Positions 24,789 to 32,760 of a stretch of 64,000 nucleotides of DNA are shown piece by piece (the stretch's first letter is position 1; each line of letters opens with the position of its first letter). The notes below the pieces were generated by a model, which saw only the letters and a list, made by a program, of their open reading frames with translations, was not told the origin of the DNA and ran no database searches. Source of the DNA: JAFASC01 sp034669505 (lineage in GTDB: Bacteria > Pseudomonadota > Alphaproteobacteria > Rhizobiales > Beijerinckiaceae); contig JAXDNJ010000039.1 in assembly GCA_034669505.1 (NCBI GenBank), positions 1-64,000 of the forward strand. Reading direction: 5' to 3'. A program made the position numbers and the translations under genes.

Positions 24789-25094
24789 ATGACCGCACGT
24801 ATCTACCGCCCGATGAAAAGCGCCACGCAATCGGGCTCGGCGCGAACGAAGTACTGGCTGCTCGAATACGATCCGGAGAAGCCGCGCGAAATCGAGCCGT
24901 TGATGGGGTGGACCAGTTCGAGCGATATGAAATCGCAGGTGCGGCTATCCTTCGCGAGCAAAGAAGAGGCGATCGCCTATGCCGAGCGCAACGGAATTGC
25001 GCATCGCGTCGAAGAGCCGAAACCCATGCAGCGGCGGATCATGCAATATGCCGATAATTTCAAGCCAAACCGCACGCAGCAATGGACGCATTGA
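24789..25094 (+). CDS. NADH-quinone oxidoreductase accessory subunit (NDUFS4-like)
   Basis: A 101-residue protein matching the ETC complex I subunit family (NDUFS4, the 18-kDa subunit of mitochondria) found in alphaproteobacterial complex I. Visible signature: ARIYRPMKSATQSG near the N-terminus, WLLEYDP, GWTSSSDMKSQVRLSF and FASKEEAIAYAERNG, then the terminal NFKPNRTQQWTH. It is a peripheral stabilising subunit at the base of the hydrophilic arm. It is encoded apart from the nuo operon, as is usual. The two flanking tRNA genes on the same strand suggest it may be read from a tRNA promoter. Confidence 0.92.
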   Translation: MTARIYRPMKSATQSGSARTKYWLLEYDPEKPREIEPLMGWTSSSDMKSQVRLSFASKEEAIAYAERNGIAHRVEEPKPMQRRIMQYADNFKPNRTQQWTH

Positions 25095-25109
25095 GCGTGC
25101 TCGCGGCTG

Positions 25110-25186
25110 GACCCCGTAGCTCAGCCGGATAGAGCAACTGCCTTCTAAGCAGTAGGTCGCAGGTTCGAATCCTGCCGGGGTCGCCA
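25110..25186 (+). tRNA. tRNA-Arg (anticodon TCT)
   Basis: A 77-base cloverleaf: acceptor GACCCCG pairs with CGGGGTC, the anticodon stem ACTGC/GCAGT encloses the loop CTTCTAA with anticodon TCT, and the T arm is GCAGG-TTCGAAT-CCTGC. CCA is encoded. It reads the AGA/AGG arginine codons. It starts 15 bases after the stop of the NDUFS4-like gene. Confidence 0.97.
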
Positions 25187-25206
25187 GAACTTCGAGTACC
25201 TCAAAC

Positions 25207-25236
25207 TTGACATAGACGTTCCGTACGCCGTCTAGC
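25207..25236 (+). promoter_or_regulatory. Putative promoter with an inverted repeat between -35 and -10
   Basis: A perfect TTGACA at 25207-25212 is followed after 18 bases by TCTAGC (25231-25236), a weak -10. Between and overlapping them lies the inverted repeat TAGACG (25213-25218) / CGTCTA (25229-25234) with a 10-base spacer, positioned like an operator. It would drive the Cys-rich secreted protein gene at 25323. The -10 matches consensus at only three positions. Confidence 0.35.
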
Positions 25237-25322
25237 TTGAGGCGACGGGACGGGAATTTTCACCGGAACATTCGATGTTCTGGTGTGTTTCGTCGTACCT
25301 GACCGAGGGAGAAATCAGGCGC

Positions 25323-25556
25323 ATGATACGTTTTTGGCTGGCCGCATTCGCTGTAATCGTTCCGCTTTCGTCCTGGGCGCAGCAGCCCAATTCACAGGCC
25401 TCTCAAGAGGAACAGCAGGCGTGCGAGCCGGACGTATATCGCCTCTGCAACGATTACGTTCCGGACGTGGACCGGATCGTTGCGTGCCTGAACGTCCACA
25501 AGAGGTCGCTGAGTCCGGCCTGCCGTGCAGTTATGTCACGGCCGCATCGGCGGTAA
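25323..25556 (+). CDS. Small secreted cysteine-rich protein
   Basis: A 77-residue protein with a signal peptide (FWLAAFAVIVPLSSWAQ) and a mature domain with four cysteines in the order QQACEPDVYRLCNDYVPD, then RIVACLNVHKRSLSPACRAV. This C-x7-C-x12-C-x13-C arrangement resembles the short Cys-rich repeat (GLG1-type) proteins seen in Hyphomicrobiales and probably forms two disulfides in the periplasm. The ATG at 25323 is chosen because the signal peptide begins there. Function unknown. The putative promoter at 25207 lies about 90 bases upstream. Confidence 0.75.
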   Translation: MIRFWLAAFAVIVPLSSWAQQPNSQASQEEQQACEPDVYRLCNDYVPDVDRIVACLNVHKRSLSPACRAVMSRPHRR

Positions 25557-25620
25557 AGCCGGTCTAGTTTAGGCGACCACAAAACGGAGCTGACGCCGTC
25601 CGTCGTTGAAATCGGAAGCC

Positions 25621-25782
25621 TCACATCCCGATGAACCAATCGGGAGTGATGATGGCGGCAACGACCGATAGAAGCATGCCCATCGACGCGACCAGAAAGA
25701 TGATGACGAGCGATCCGTCGGCTTCCGAGCTCTCGGCGGACCGGGCAGGCGCGGCGATGCGAACCGGGAGCGTCGTCGGCAT
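25621..25782 (-). CDS. 53-residue single-pass membrane protein, unknown
   Basis: A small gene on the minus strand: ATG at 25782 preceded by GGAGACGCAC, stop TGA at 25621. The product starts MPTTLPVRIAAPARSAE, has one strongly hydrophobic segment, LVIIFLVASMGMLLSVVAAI (residues 25-44), and ends PDWFIGM. The soluble N-tail with few charged residues and the single membrane helix give a plausible micro-membrane protein. It is convergent with the Cys-rich protein gene and downstream of the ABC-F gene's end by 100 bases. No family recognised. Confidence 0.55.
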   Translation of the reverse strand: MPTTLPVRIAAPARSAESSEADGSLVIIFLVASMGMLLSVVAAIITPDWFIGM

Positions 25783-25881
25783 GTGCGTCTCCGTTCACGT
25801 GACGGAGTTAGACTAGCAAGCTTCGTGACAATTGCGCTCCGCGCTGGCGCATCGGACGAAAGGTCGCGGCGAACGAAAGGA

Positions 25882-27735
25882 TCAGGCTTTCTCGACTTCG
25901 GTCGCAAGCTGCAGCCATTTCTGTTCCGCCGTGGCGAGGGCCTGCTCTAAATCCCGGCGTTGTGTTGCGAGCTGTGCAGCCTTTTGCGGCTCGCGCCGGA
26001 ACGCATCCGGTTCTCCAAGCGCCGCATCGACGCGCGCGAGCAAAGTCTCGAACCGGCCGATCTGTTGTTCCAGCGCAGCGATCTTTTTGCGGATGGAAGC
26101 GGGCGAGCGTTCTTGCTTTACGACTTGCGTGGGCATTGCTTTCGAGGCGGCCACGCTCGGCTGCGGGCCCTCGCTCTGGGTGAGGACAAGACGGCGGTAA
26201 TCTTCGAGGTCGCCGTCGAATGGCGCGGCCGTACCGCTTGCGACAAGCCACAGCCGATCGACGCAAGCTTCGAGAAGATGCCGGTCGTGCGCGATGAGGA
26301 TCACCGCGCCTTCATATTCGTTGAGCGCCTCGATCAGCGCGGTGCGGCTGTCGATGTCGAGATGGTTCGTCGGCTCGTCGAGGATAAGGAGATGCGGCGC
26401 GTGGAACGCGGCGAGTCCCAAAAGCAGTCGCGCCTTCTCGCCGCCCGAGAGAAGCGCAACCGGCGTCTCCGCCTTGTTTGCCGGGAATCCGAGTCGCGCT
26501 GTATGTGCACGCGCGACCGTCTCCGATGCATCGGGTACGAGGCGGCGCACCGCTGAACGCGGCGTGTCAGTCGGATCGAGATCGTCGATCTGATGTTGCG
26601 TGAAGAAGCCGGCCGCGAGTTTTGGCGCACGAAGGATGCTGCCGCTAAGTGCATCGAGCCGCCCGCCAAGCAGCTTTGCCAGCGTCGATTTACCGTTGCC
26701 GTTGGCACCCAAAAGTCCGATGCGATCGTCATTCGAGATCGACAGGTTGAGCCGCGAGAGCACGGGCCTCTCATCATAACCGGCGCTGGCGTTCTCCATC
26801 GCGATGATCGGTGGCGACAGCGGCTTCTTCGGGGAAGGCAGATGAAAGGGATGCACGCTGTCGTCGACGATGAGGTCCACCGTTTCCATTTTGGCGAGGA
26901 TCTTCAACCGCGCCTGCGCTTGCCGCGCCTTCGTCGCCTTGGCGCGGAAGCGGTCAACGAAGGCCTGGAGGTGTTTGCGTTTTTCCTCCTGCTTCTTCGC
27001 CGCCTTGCCGAGCAGCATCTGCTGCTCGCGGCGCTGACGCTCAAAGCTCGAATAATTACCGCGATAGAGCGTGAGCTTACCGCGGTCGAGATGCAGAATG
27101 TGATCGCAGGCATGATCTAGCAGGTCGCGATCGTGGCTGATGATGAGGAGCGTCGCGGGATAGTTCGCGAGGTGATCCATCAGCCAAAGCGTGCCCTCGA
27201 TATCGAGATAATTGGTGGGCTCGTCGAGAAGCAGCATGTCCGGCGTCGTGAACAACGCCGCCGCAAGAGCCACGCGCATGCGCCAGCCCCCGGAAAATTC
27301 CGAGAGCGGGCGCGTCTGCGCGTCTTCGTCGAAGCCGAGCCCGGCGAGGATCGCCGCGGCGCGCGCCGGCGCCGAATGCGCGCCAATGTCGATGAGGCGT
27401 GCCTGAATGTCGGCAATCCGCGCCGGATCGGTTGCGCCCTCCGCCTCGGCAAGCAATGCGCTGCGCTCGCTATCGGCTGCGAGCACGAAATCGATGAGCG
27501 AGGTGTCGCCGCCGGGCGCCTCTTGTTCCACCTGACCGAGACGGGCGCGACGGGGCAGGGCGATCGTGCCTCCTTCCGGCGCGATCTCGCCGGAGATCAG
27601 CCGCAGCAGCGTGGTTTTGCCGGCGCCGTTGCGGCCGACGAGGCCGATGCGCGCGCCTTGCGGCAGCATCGCGCTCGCGCCGTCAAAGAGAAGGCGGGGG
27701 CCGAGCCGGTAGGTGAGATCGCCGATCTGCAGCAT
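25882..27735 (-). CDS. ABC-F family ATPase (YheS/Uup-like)
   Basis: A 617-residue soluble protein with two ABC domains and no membrane segment. Walker A motifs: GRNGAGKTT near residue 34 and GANGNGKST in the second half; signatures SEFSGGWRMRVALAAALF and LLSGGEKARLLLGLA; Walker B LLLDEPTNYLDIEG and LILDEPTNHLDIDS. The linker between domains is long and charged (KAAKKQEEKRKHLQAFVDRF), as in ABC-F proteins that act on the ribosome E site, and the C-terminus has a coiled coil (IRKKIAALEQQIGRFE). The N-terminus looks closer to YheS than to EttA. It is divergent from ndk. Confidence 0.93.
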   Translation of the reverse strand: MLQIGDLTYRLGPRLLFDGASAMLPQGARIGLVGRNGAGKTTLLRLISGEIAPEGGTIALPRRARLGQVEQEAPGGDTSLIDFVLAADSERSALLAEAEGATDPARIADIQARLIDIGAHSAPARAAAILAGLGFDEDAQTRPLSEFSGGWRMRVALAAALFTTPDMLLLDEPTNYLDIEGTLWLMDHLANYPATLLIISHDRDLLDHACDHILHLDRGKLTLYRGNYSSFERQRREQQMLLGKAAKKQEEKRKHLQAFVDRFRAKATKARQAQARLKILAKMETVDLIVDDSVHPFHLPSPKKPLSPPIIAMENASAGYDERPVLSRLNLSISNDDRIGLLGANGNGKSTLAKLLGGRLDALSGSILRAPKLAAGFFTQHQIDDLDPTDTPRSAVRRLVPDASETVARAHTARLGFPANKAETPVALLSGGEKARLLLGLAAFHAPHLLILDEPTNHLDIDSRTALIEALNEYEGAVILIAHDRHLLEACVDRLWLVASGTAAPFDGDLEDYRRLVLTQSEGPQPSVAASKAMPTQVVKQERSPASIRKKIAALEQQIGRFETLLARVDAALGEPDAFRREPQKAAQLATQRRDLEQALATAEQKWLQLATEVEKA

Positions 27736-27846
27736 GGCCGGCTCATGCCGTCCGTAGCGGCGGATGTCCAGCCTGCTTGCCGCACCGTAAGGGCGCGGCT
27801 ATAAGCGCGCGCCTTCCGAAACATCACAGCAGGGACCGGCCGCGCC

Positions 27847-28269
27847 ATGGCGACTGAACGCACTTTCTCGATCCTGAAACCCGATGCGACGCGCCGCAAT
27901 CTCACCGGCAAGATCAACGCGAAGATCGAGGAAGCGGGCCTGCGCATCGTCGCGCAGAAGCGCGTGCGCATGACGCGCGGTGAGGCCGAGACGTTCTACG
28001 CGGTACACAAAGAGCGGCCATTTTTCGGCGAACTCGTCGCGCAGATGACCGGCGGGCCGGTCGTCGTGCAGGTGCTCGAGGGCGAGAACGCCATCCAGAA
28101 ATATCGCGAAGTGATGGGCGCGACCAATCCGGAAAAGGCCGATCCGGGCACGATCCGCAAGGAATATGCGCTCAACATGGGGGAGAATTCCGTGCACGGC
28201 TCCGACGCGCCCGAGACGGCGAAGGTCGAGATCGCGCAGTGGTTTTCCGGGAATGAGATCGTGGGATGA
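27847..28269 (+). CDS. ndk: Nucleoside diphosphate kinase
   Basis: A 140-residue enzyme that transfers the terminal phosphate of ATP to other nucleoside diphosphates through a phosphohistidine. The catalytic H117 lies in the signature NSVHGSDAPE, and the N-terminus TFSILKPDA and the ERPFFGELV segment are typical. The length is normal. It is alone, divergent from the ABC-F gene and convergent with the P450 gene 32 bases downstream. Confidence 0.97.
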   Translation: MATERTFSILKPDATRRNLTGKINAKIEEAGLRIVAQKRVRMTRGEAETFYAVHKERPFFGELVAQMTGGPVVVQVLEGENAIQKYREVMGATNPEKADPGTIRKEYALNMGENSVHGSDAPETAKVEIAQWFSGNEIVG

Positions 28270-28301
28270 ACGTGATCTGCGGATTGCGGACCAACCGCAG
28301 C

Positions 28302-29573
28302 TCAGGCCGCGATGCGCACGGGCAGCTCTTCGTAACCGCGAATGAAGCTTGAATAAACGCGCTTCGGTTCGCCGACGACCTCGATGCGCTGGAAGCGCTT
28401 CAAAATCTCTTCCCAGATGATTTTCAGCTGCAATTCGGCGAGCCGCATGCCGACGCAGCGATGGATGCCGAAGCCGAATGACATGTGAATGCGCGGCTGA
28501 GCGCGATCGATGATGAAAGCATCGGGGGTTCCGATTACATCGCTGTCGCGGTTGCCGGAGACGTACCACATGACGACGCGGTCGCCCTTCCTGATCTGCT
28601 TGCCCCCGAGTTCGGTGTCCGCCGTCGCGGTGCGGCGCATGTGCGCGAGCGGCGTCTGCCAACGGATCACTTCCGGGACAAAGCTGTCGATGAGGGCAGG
28701 GTTGGCCCGGAGCTTGTCGTACTGGTCCGGGTTCTCGTTGAGCGCCAGCACCGAGCCGGTCATTGAATTCCGCGTCGTGTCGTTGCCGCCGACGATGAGC
28801 AGAATGAGATTGCCGAGAAGATTCTCCCGGTCCATCCCGCGCGTCGCCTCGCTATGCGCCATCATCGAGATGAGATCGCTTGTCGGGGGCGCATTGACGC
28901 GTTCGTTCCACAGACGCGAAAAGTACTCGCCACATTCATAGAGTTCGGCGAGGCGCTGCTCCTGGCTTTCATAGACGCCGCTTTTCGGCAGCGCGGTCGC
29001 AACATCGGACCAGCGGGTGAGCTTGCGCCGGTCTTCCCAGGGAAAATCGAACAAGGTCGCCAGCATCTGTGTCGTCAGCTCGACCGACACGCGCTCGACC
29101 CAGTTGAAAGTCTCGTTGCGCGGCAGGTTGTCGAGCACATCAGCTGAGCGCTCGCGGATCAGGATCGCGAGCTGGTTGAGATGAACCGGCGTGAACAGCG
29201 GCGACACCGTCTTGCGCTGCGGCGCGTGCTGCGGCTCGTCCATGGCGATGAAGCTCGGCCACTCGTATTTCGGATCGATGTCGCGCAGCATGATGCCGCC
29301 GAGACGAATGTCGGAGGAAAAGACATCCGGATGCGTCTCCACATGCATGATGTCGTTGTACTTGGTGACCGACCAATACTCGCCGACCGGGCTCGTCGTG
29401 CAATAATGCACCGGCGCCTCGTTGCGGAGGCGCTCGAAATACGGCCAGATCGTATCGGTGCGGAAAAGCTCGGGATTGCCGGGATGGAAATCCGCGAGCG
29501 GCACGGAATAAGCGGCCTCGCGGGCGGCGCTCAGGCGCTGCGAGGTGCGAGGAGCCTCTTCGACGTAGGTCAT
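28302..29573 (-). CDS. Cytochrome P450
   Basis: A 423-residue soluble bacterial P450 that inserts oxygen into an organic substrate using electrons from a ferredoxin. The heme cysteine is C373 in FGFGIHRCVGMRLAE, the I-helix oxygen-binding motif is VGGNDTTRNSM, and the ExxR pair is EVIR in FVPEVIRWQTPLAHMRR. No ferredoxin or reductase gene is adjacent, so redox partners must lie elsewhere. The start ATG at 29573 (TYVEEAPRTSQ) has AGGGTCGAGG upstream. The substrate is unknown; the sequence resembles actinobacterial- and Hyphomicrobiales-type CYPs acting on hydrophobic compounds, which is only a general impression. Confidence 0.93.
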   Translation of the reverse strand: MTYVEEAPRTSQRLSAAREAAYSVPLADFHPGNPELFRTDTIWPYFERLRNEAPVHYCTTSPVGEYWSVTKYNDIMHVETHPDVFSSDIRLGGIMLRDIDPKYEWPSFIAMDEPQHAPQRKTVSPLFTPVHLNQLAILIRERSADVLDNLPRNETFNWVERVSVELTTQMLATLFDFPWEDRRKLTRWSDVATALPKSGVYESQEQRLAELYECGEYFSRLWNERVNAPPTSDLISMMAHSEATRGMDRENLLGNLILLIVGGNDTTRNSMTGSVLALNENPDQYDKLRANPALIDSFVPEVIRWQTPLAHMRRTATADTELGGKQIRKGDRVVMWYVSGNRDSDVIGTPDAFIIDRAQPRIHMSFGFGIHRCVGMRLAELQLKIIWEEILKRFQRIEVVGEPKRVYSSFIRGYEELPVRIAA

Positions 29574-29646
29574 GCCTCGACCCTACGCGCATGTGCGCCC
29601 GGCATCAATTCTGCTATGGGCAGCGCAACTCAGCTGAAGGTTCCCG

Positions 29647-30342
29647 ATGTTCCCCGAACGCCTCGCCCAAGGCTACCGCGCCTTCCTTGAAGGCCGCTTC
29701 TCCGATGAGCGGTCGCGCTATGCGATGCTGGCGGAAAGCGGCCAGCAGCCGGAAATCATGGTGATCGGCTGCATCGACTCGCGCGTTTCGCCCGAGGTGA
29801 TTTTTGACGCCGCGCCCGGCGAGCTCCTGGTCGTGCGCAACGTCGCCAATCTCGTGCCGCCCTACGAGCCGGATCGCTCCACCCAGCACGGCACGAGCGC
29901 GGCACTCGAATTCGGCGTGCAGGCGTTGAGGGTCAAGCACATCGTCGTGCTCGGCCACGCCTATTGCGGCGGCATCCGCGCCTTCGCCGACGAGCAGAAG
30001 CCGCTTTCGCCCGGCGATTTCATCGGCCGCTGGATGTCGCAGATCGCGCCGGCGGCCGAGAGCCTCGGGCCGCGGGCCAGGGACGACGGCGACGATTACC
30101 TGCGGCGGCTCGAATTCGCCTCGGTCGAACTAAGTCTGAAAAACCTCATGACGTTTCCGTGCGTGCGCATTCTGGTCGAGCGCGGCAAGCTCAATCTGCA
30201 CGGCGCCTATTTCGGCGTCGCGAGCGGCAAGCTCTTGGTGCGCGATCCCGCAAGCGGCACGTTCCGGCCGGTGAGCGACCGCGTGCCGGGGCCGCTCGCG
30301 ATGATCCGCTGCGAAGAGACAGACGCTCTCAGCGATGGGTGA
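29647..30342 (+). CDS. Beta-class carbonic anhydrase
   Basis: A 231-residue zinc enzyme that interconverts CO2 and bicarbonate. The zinc ligands and catalytic dyad of the beta class are all visible: C42, D44 and R46 in GCIDSRVSPE, and H104 and C107 in GHAYCGGI. The ARNVAN-type segment VVRNVANLVPPYEPD is also present. No signal peptide, so cytoplasmic. The stop overlaps the ATG of the PaaI-type thioesterase gene by 8 bases, so the pair is co-transcribed. Confidence 0.95.
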   Translation: MFPERLAQGYRAFLEGRFSDERSRYAMLAESGQQPEIMVIGCIDSRVSPEVIFDAAPGELLVVRNVANLVPPYEPDRSTQHGTSAALEFGVQALRVKHIVVLGHAYCGGIRAFADEQKPLSPGDFIGRWMSQIAPAAESLGPRARDDGDDYLRRLEFASVELSLKNLMTFPCVRILVERGKLNLHGAYFGVASGKLLVRDPASGTFRPVSDRVPGPLAMIRCEETDALSDG

Positions 30343-30745
30343 AGACCAGCCGGTTGTTCCCGAAGGTTTTGCGCCGCATTGGCGCAAGAGCGGCCTCACT
30401 GATCCGTGGGAGCCGCTTTATTCGCGGCGGACGGAAGACGCGGTCTATATCGGCCTCCGCGCCGGTCCGGCGCATTCGAACAGCCGCGGCTTCGTCCATG
30501 GCGGTCTGATTTCAGCACTTGCCGACAATGCGATGGGCTTGAGCTGTGGCGTGACACTTGGCCATGTCCGGCTCGTCACCGTCAATTTGACGGTGGACTT
30601 CGTCGCCGCGGGGAAACAGGGACAATGGCTGGAGGTCCGGCCAAAGGTCGTGCGCGTTGGCTCGACCCTGTGCTTCGCCACGGCCGAAGTCTTCTCGGAC
30701 AAAACGCTCTGCGCCCGCGCTAACGCTATCTTCCGCACGACTTGA
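30335..30745 (+). CDS. PaaI-type hotdog-fold thioesterase
   Basis: A 136-residue single hotdog-domain protein. The family's active-site segment is GFVHGGLISALADNAMGLS, followed by VTVNLTVDFVAAGKQGQWLE and CFATAEVFSDKTLCARAN. It would hydrolyse a CoA thioester in the cytoplasm; the acyl group is not predictable. It overlaps the carbonic anhydrase gene by 8 bases. The chromate operon starts about 35 bases later with its own promoter. Confidence 0.87.
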   Translation: MGEDQPVVPEGFAPHWRKSGLTDPWEPLYSRRTEDAVYIGLRAGPAHSNSRGFVHGGLISALADNAMGLSCGVTLGHVRLVTVNLTVDFVAAGKQGQWLEVRPKVVRVGSTLCFATAEVFSDKTLCARANAIFRTT

Positions 30746-30752
30746 GAGCGGC

Positions 30753-30783
30753 TTGACATCGCCTGCGGGGAGGCCACTATACT
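30753..30783 (+). promoter_or_regulatory. Promoter of the chromate operon
   Basis: TTGACA at 30753-30758, a perfect -35, and TATACT at 30778-30783, one mismatch from the -10 consensus, are separated by 19 bases. This lies just after the stop of the thioesterase gene and about 80 bases before the chrB start. It is the best sigma-70-like sequence noted in the window. The slightly long spacer suggests an activator-dependent promoter. Confidence 0.6.
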
Positions 30784-30790
30784 GCGCTAT

Positions 30791-30808
30791 GGGGAACGCG
30801 ATCTCCCC
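30791..30808 (+). promoter_or_regulatory. Hairpin at the predicted transcript start of the chromate operon
   Basis: GGGGA (30791-30795) and TCCCC (30804-30808) form an inverted repeat with an 8-base loop, about 7 bases after the -10. It would be at the very 5' end of the mRNA or serve as an operator for ChrB or another regulator. Only 5-6 base pairs, so its role is uncertain. Confidence 0.4.
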
Positions 30809-30862
30809 ACGAGGCGACATGCCGAAGTATCGCGTCCGCTCTAACCTCACGGACGCACAACC

Positions 30863-31684
30863 ATGTCGTCACTCAACACGATCTCTATCGATAAACTTGT
30901 CCGGCTGATCGGCACGCCCGCGTGCCCGACACTCATCGACGTCCAGACCGATGAGGATTTCGCCGCCGACCCGCGGCTCGTTCCCGGCGCCGTCCGACGC
31001 CCGTGGGCGAAAGCCGCGGATTGGGCGCCCGAATTCGACGGCCGGCCCGCCGTCGTCATCTGCCAGAAGGGCCAGAAGCTCAGCCAGGGTGTCGCGGCAT
31101 GGCTGCGCCACGCCGGCGTGCCGGCGGAGGTGCTCGAAGGCGGGGCGCTGGCCTGGGGCCAGGCCGCGCTGCCGATGGTGCCCGACGCGAAGCTCCCGGC
31201 CCGCGACGCCAAGGGTCGCACCGTCTGGGTCACACGCGCGCGGCCGAAGGTCGATCGCATCGCCTGTCCCTGGCTCATCCGCCGCTTCGTCGACCCGCAA
31301 GCGGTGTTCCTGTTCGTGAATCCTGCCGAAGTGCCGGCAGTCGCGGAGCGCTTCGGCGCGGTGCCCTTCGACATCGAGGGGCAGGGCGTGTTCTGGAGCC
31401 ACCGCGGCGAGCTTTGTACCTTCGACGTGATGGTCGAGGAATTCGGCCTGCACACGCCGCCCCTCGACCGGCTGGCGACGATCGTGCGCGGTGCCGACAC
31501 GGCGCGGCCGGATCTCGCGCCGGAAGCGCCGGGTCTGCTTGCCGCCTCACTTGGGCTGTCGCGTATGTTCGCCGAGGATTTGCCGCAGCTCGAAGCCGGC
31601 ATGCTCCTCTACGACGCGTTCTACCGCTGGTGCCGCGACGCGACGAGCGAGACGCATAATTGGCCCGTGAAGAGGGGGGCGTGA
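30863..31684 (+). CDS. chrB: Rhodanese-ChrB domain protein of the chromate operon
   Basis: A 273-residue two-domain protein. Residues about 5-105 are a rhodanese domain with active-site loop CQKGQK at C67. Residues about 118-265 match the ChrB family, including RARPKVDRIACPWLIRRFVD and FDVMVEEFGL. ChrB proteins are reported as chromate-responsive regulators of chr operons in alphaproteobacteria such as Ochrobactrum; here the rhodanese domain replaces the usual ChrB N-terminal domain. It is the first gene of a five-gene operon; the next gene starts one base after its stop. The sulfur-carrying rhodanese domain may sense or reduce oxidant, which is inference. Confidence 0.88.
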   Translation: MSSLNTISIDKLVRLIGTPACPTLIDVQTDEDFAADPRLVPGAVRRPWAKAADWAPEFDGRPAVVICQKGQKLSQGVAAWLRHAGVPAEVLEGGALAWGQAALPMVPDAKLPARDAKGRTVWVTRARPKVDRIACPWLIRRFVDPQAVFLFVNPAEVPAVAERFGAVPFDIEGQGVFWSHRGELCTFDVMVEEFGLHTPPLDRLATIVRGADTARPDLAPEAPGLLAASLGLSRMFAEDLPQLEAGMLLYDAFYRWCRDATSETHNWPVKRGA

Positions 31685-31685
31685 C

Positions 31686-32747
31686 ATGGCGCGCCTCATC
31701 TCCCTCCAAAGCGGCCTGTGCGCAGCGTCCGTCTTGACCGCACTCGTTTGTTTCGCCGCAGCACCGGTTCATGCCGGTGACACGGCGCTCCTGGTGCTTG
31801 AAAAGAAAATCCCGCTCGGCAAGGTGAGCGGTCGTATCGACCACCTCGCCATCGATGTCGATCGGCAACGATTGTTTGTGGCCGAGCTTGGCAACAACAG
31901 CGTCGCGGTCGTCGATCTCAAGGCCGGCAGCCTCGTGCGCAATCTCGTCGGACTGAAGAAGCCGCAGGGTGTCGCTTACGTGAAATCGACCGACACGCTC
32001 TATGTCGCCAATGCCGGCGATGGTTCGGTGCAGCTTTATCAAGGGCCGGACCTCGTCGCCTCGGGAAGCATCGATCTCGGAGAGGATGCGGATAATATTC
32101 GCGTCGATGCGAACAATGGCAGTGTATTTGTCGGCTACGGAAGTGGCGCTCTGGCGGTGATCGATCCGGCGCGGCGTGCCAAAGTTGCCGATATTCCTCT
32201 CCCGGCGCATCCCGAAGGCTTTCAGATCACCGCTTCGGGCGCGCTGATTTTCGTCAATCTCCCGGGTGTCCGGCAGATTGCGATGGTGGACACGCTGGAG
32301 AGAAAGGTGAGAGTCACCTGGGCGATCAACGGCCGCCAGCAGAACTTTCCGATAGCGATCGATGATGACCGGGAGCGTGTGCTTGTCGGATTCCGCAGCC
32401 CCGCCCGCATCGAGGCATTTGCCATGCGCGACGGCTCGCTTGCTGGAAGCATCGAGAGCTGCGGCGATGCCGACGATCTGTTCGTCGATGCGAAGCGTCG
32501 TCGCGTCTATGTAAGCTGCGGCGAGGGTTTCGTTGATGTGCTTGAGTCGCATGGCGGCAGATATGTCCGGATGGAGCACATCGCGACGGCTTCCGGCGCG
32601 CGTACCTCGCTTTTCGTGCCGGAACTCGACCGGCTCCTCCTTGCGGTGCGCACCACCTGGACCGAACCCGCTGCCATCTGGGTGTTTAGGCCGAGTGAAG
32701 AATCGCCCGCGGTGAGTCAAAGCGGCCGCGATCATCCTCGACAATGA
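31686..32747 (+). CDS. Secreted beta-propeller protein in the chromate operon
   Basis: A 353-residue exported protein with signal peptide (LTALVCFAAAPVHA) and YncE/Nhl-type propeller repeats: GRIDHLAIDVDRQRLFVAEL, GVAYVKSTDTLYVANAGDG, NIRVDANNGSVFVGYGSG and DDLFVDAKRRRVYVSCGEG. The last blades contain two cysteines (ESCGDAD and VSCGEG) that could form a disulfide. Role unknown; position between chrB and chrA suggests a periplasmic part of the chromate response. It begins one base after the chrB stop and ends 13 bases before chrA. Confidence 0.82.
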   Translation: MARLISLQSGLCAASVLTALVCFAAAPVHAGDTALLVLEKKIPLGKVSGRIDHLAIDVDRQRLFVAELGNNSVAVVDLKAGSLVRNLVGLKKPQGVAYVKSTDTLYVANAGDGSVQLYQGPDLVASGSIDLGEDADNIRVDANNGSVFVGYGSGALAVIDPARRAKVADIPLPAHPEGFQITASGALIFVNLPGVRQIAMVDTLERKVRVTWAINGRQQNFPIAIDDDRERVLVGFRSPARIEAFAMRDGSLAGSIESCGDADDLFVDAKRRRVYVSCGEGFVDVLESHGGRYVRMEHIATASGARTSLFVPELDRLLLAVRTTWTEPAAIWVFRPSEESPAVSQSGRDHPRQ

Positions 32748-32760
32748 CGGAAGGAAGGGT

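Noticed and set aside
28275..28300. Terminator between ndk and the P450 gene
   Set aside because: A 5-bp TGCGG/CCGCA hairpin is present but short and without a T-run.
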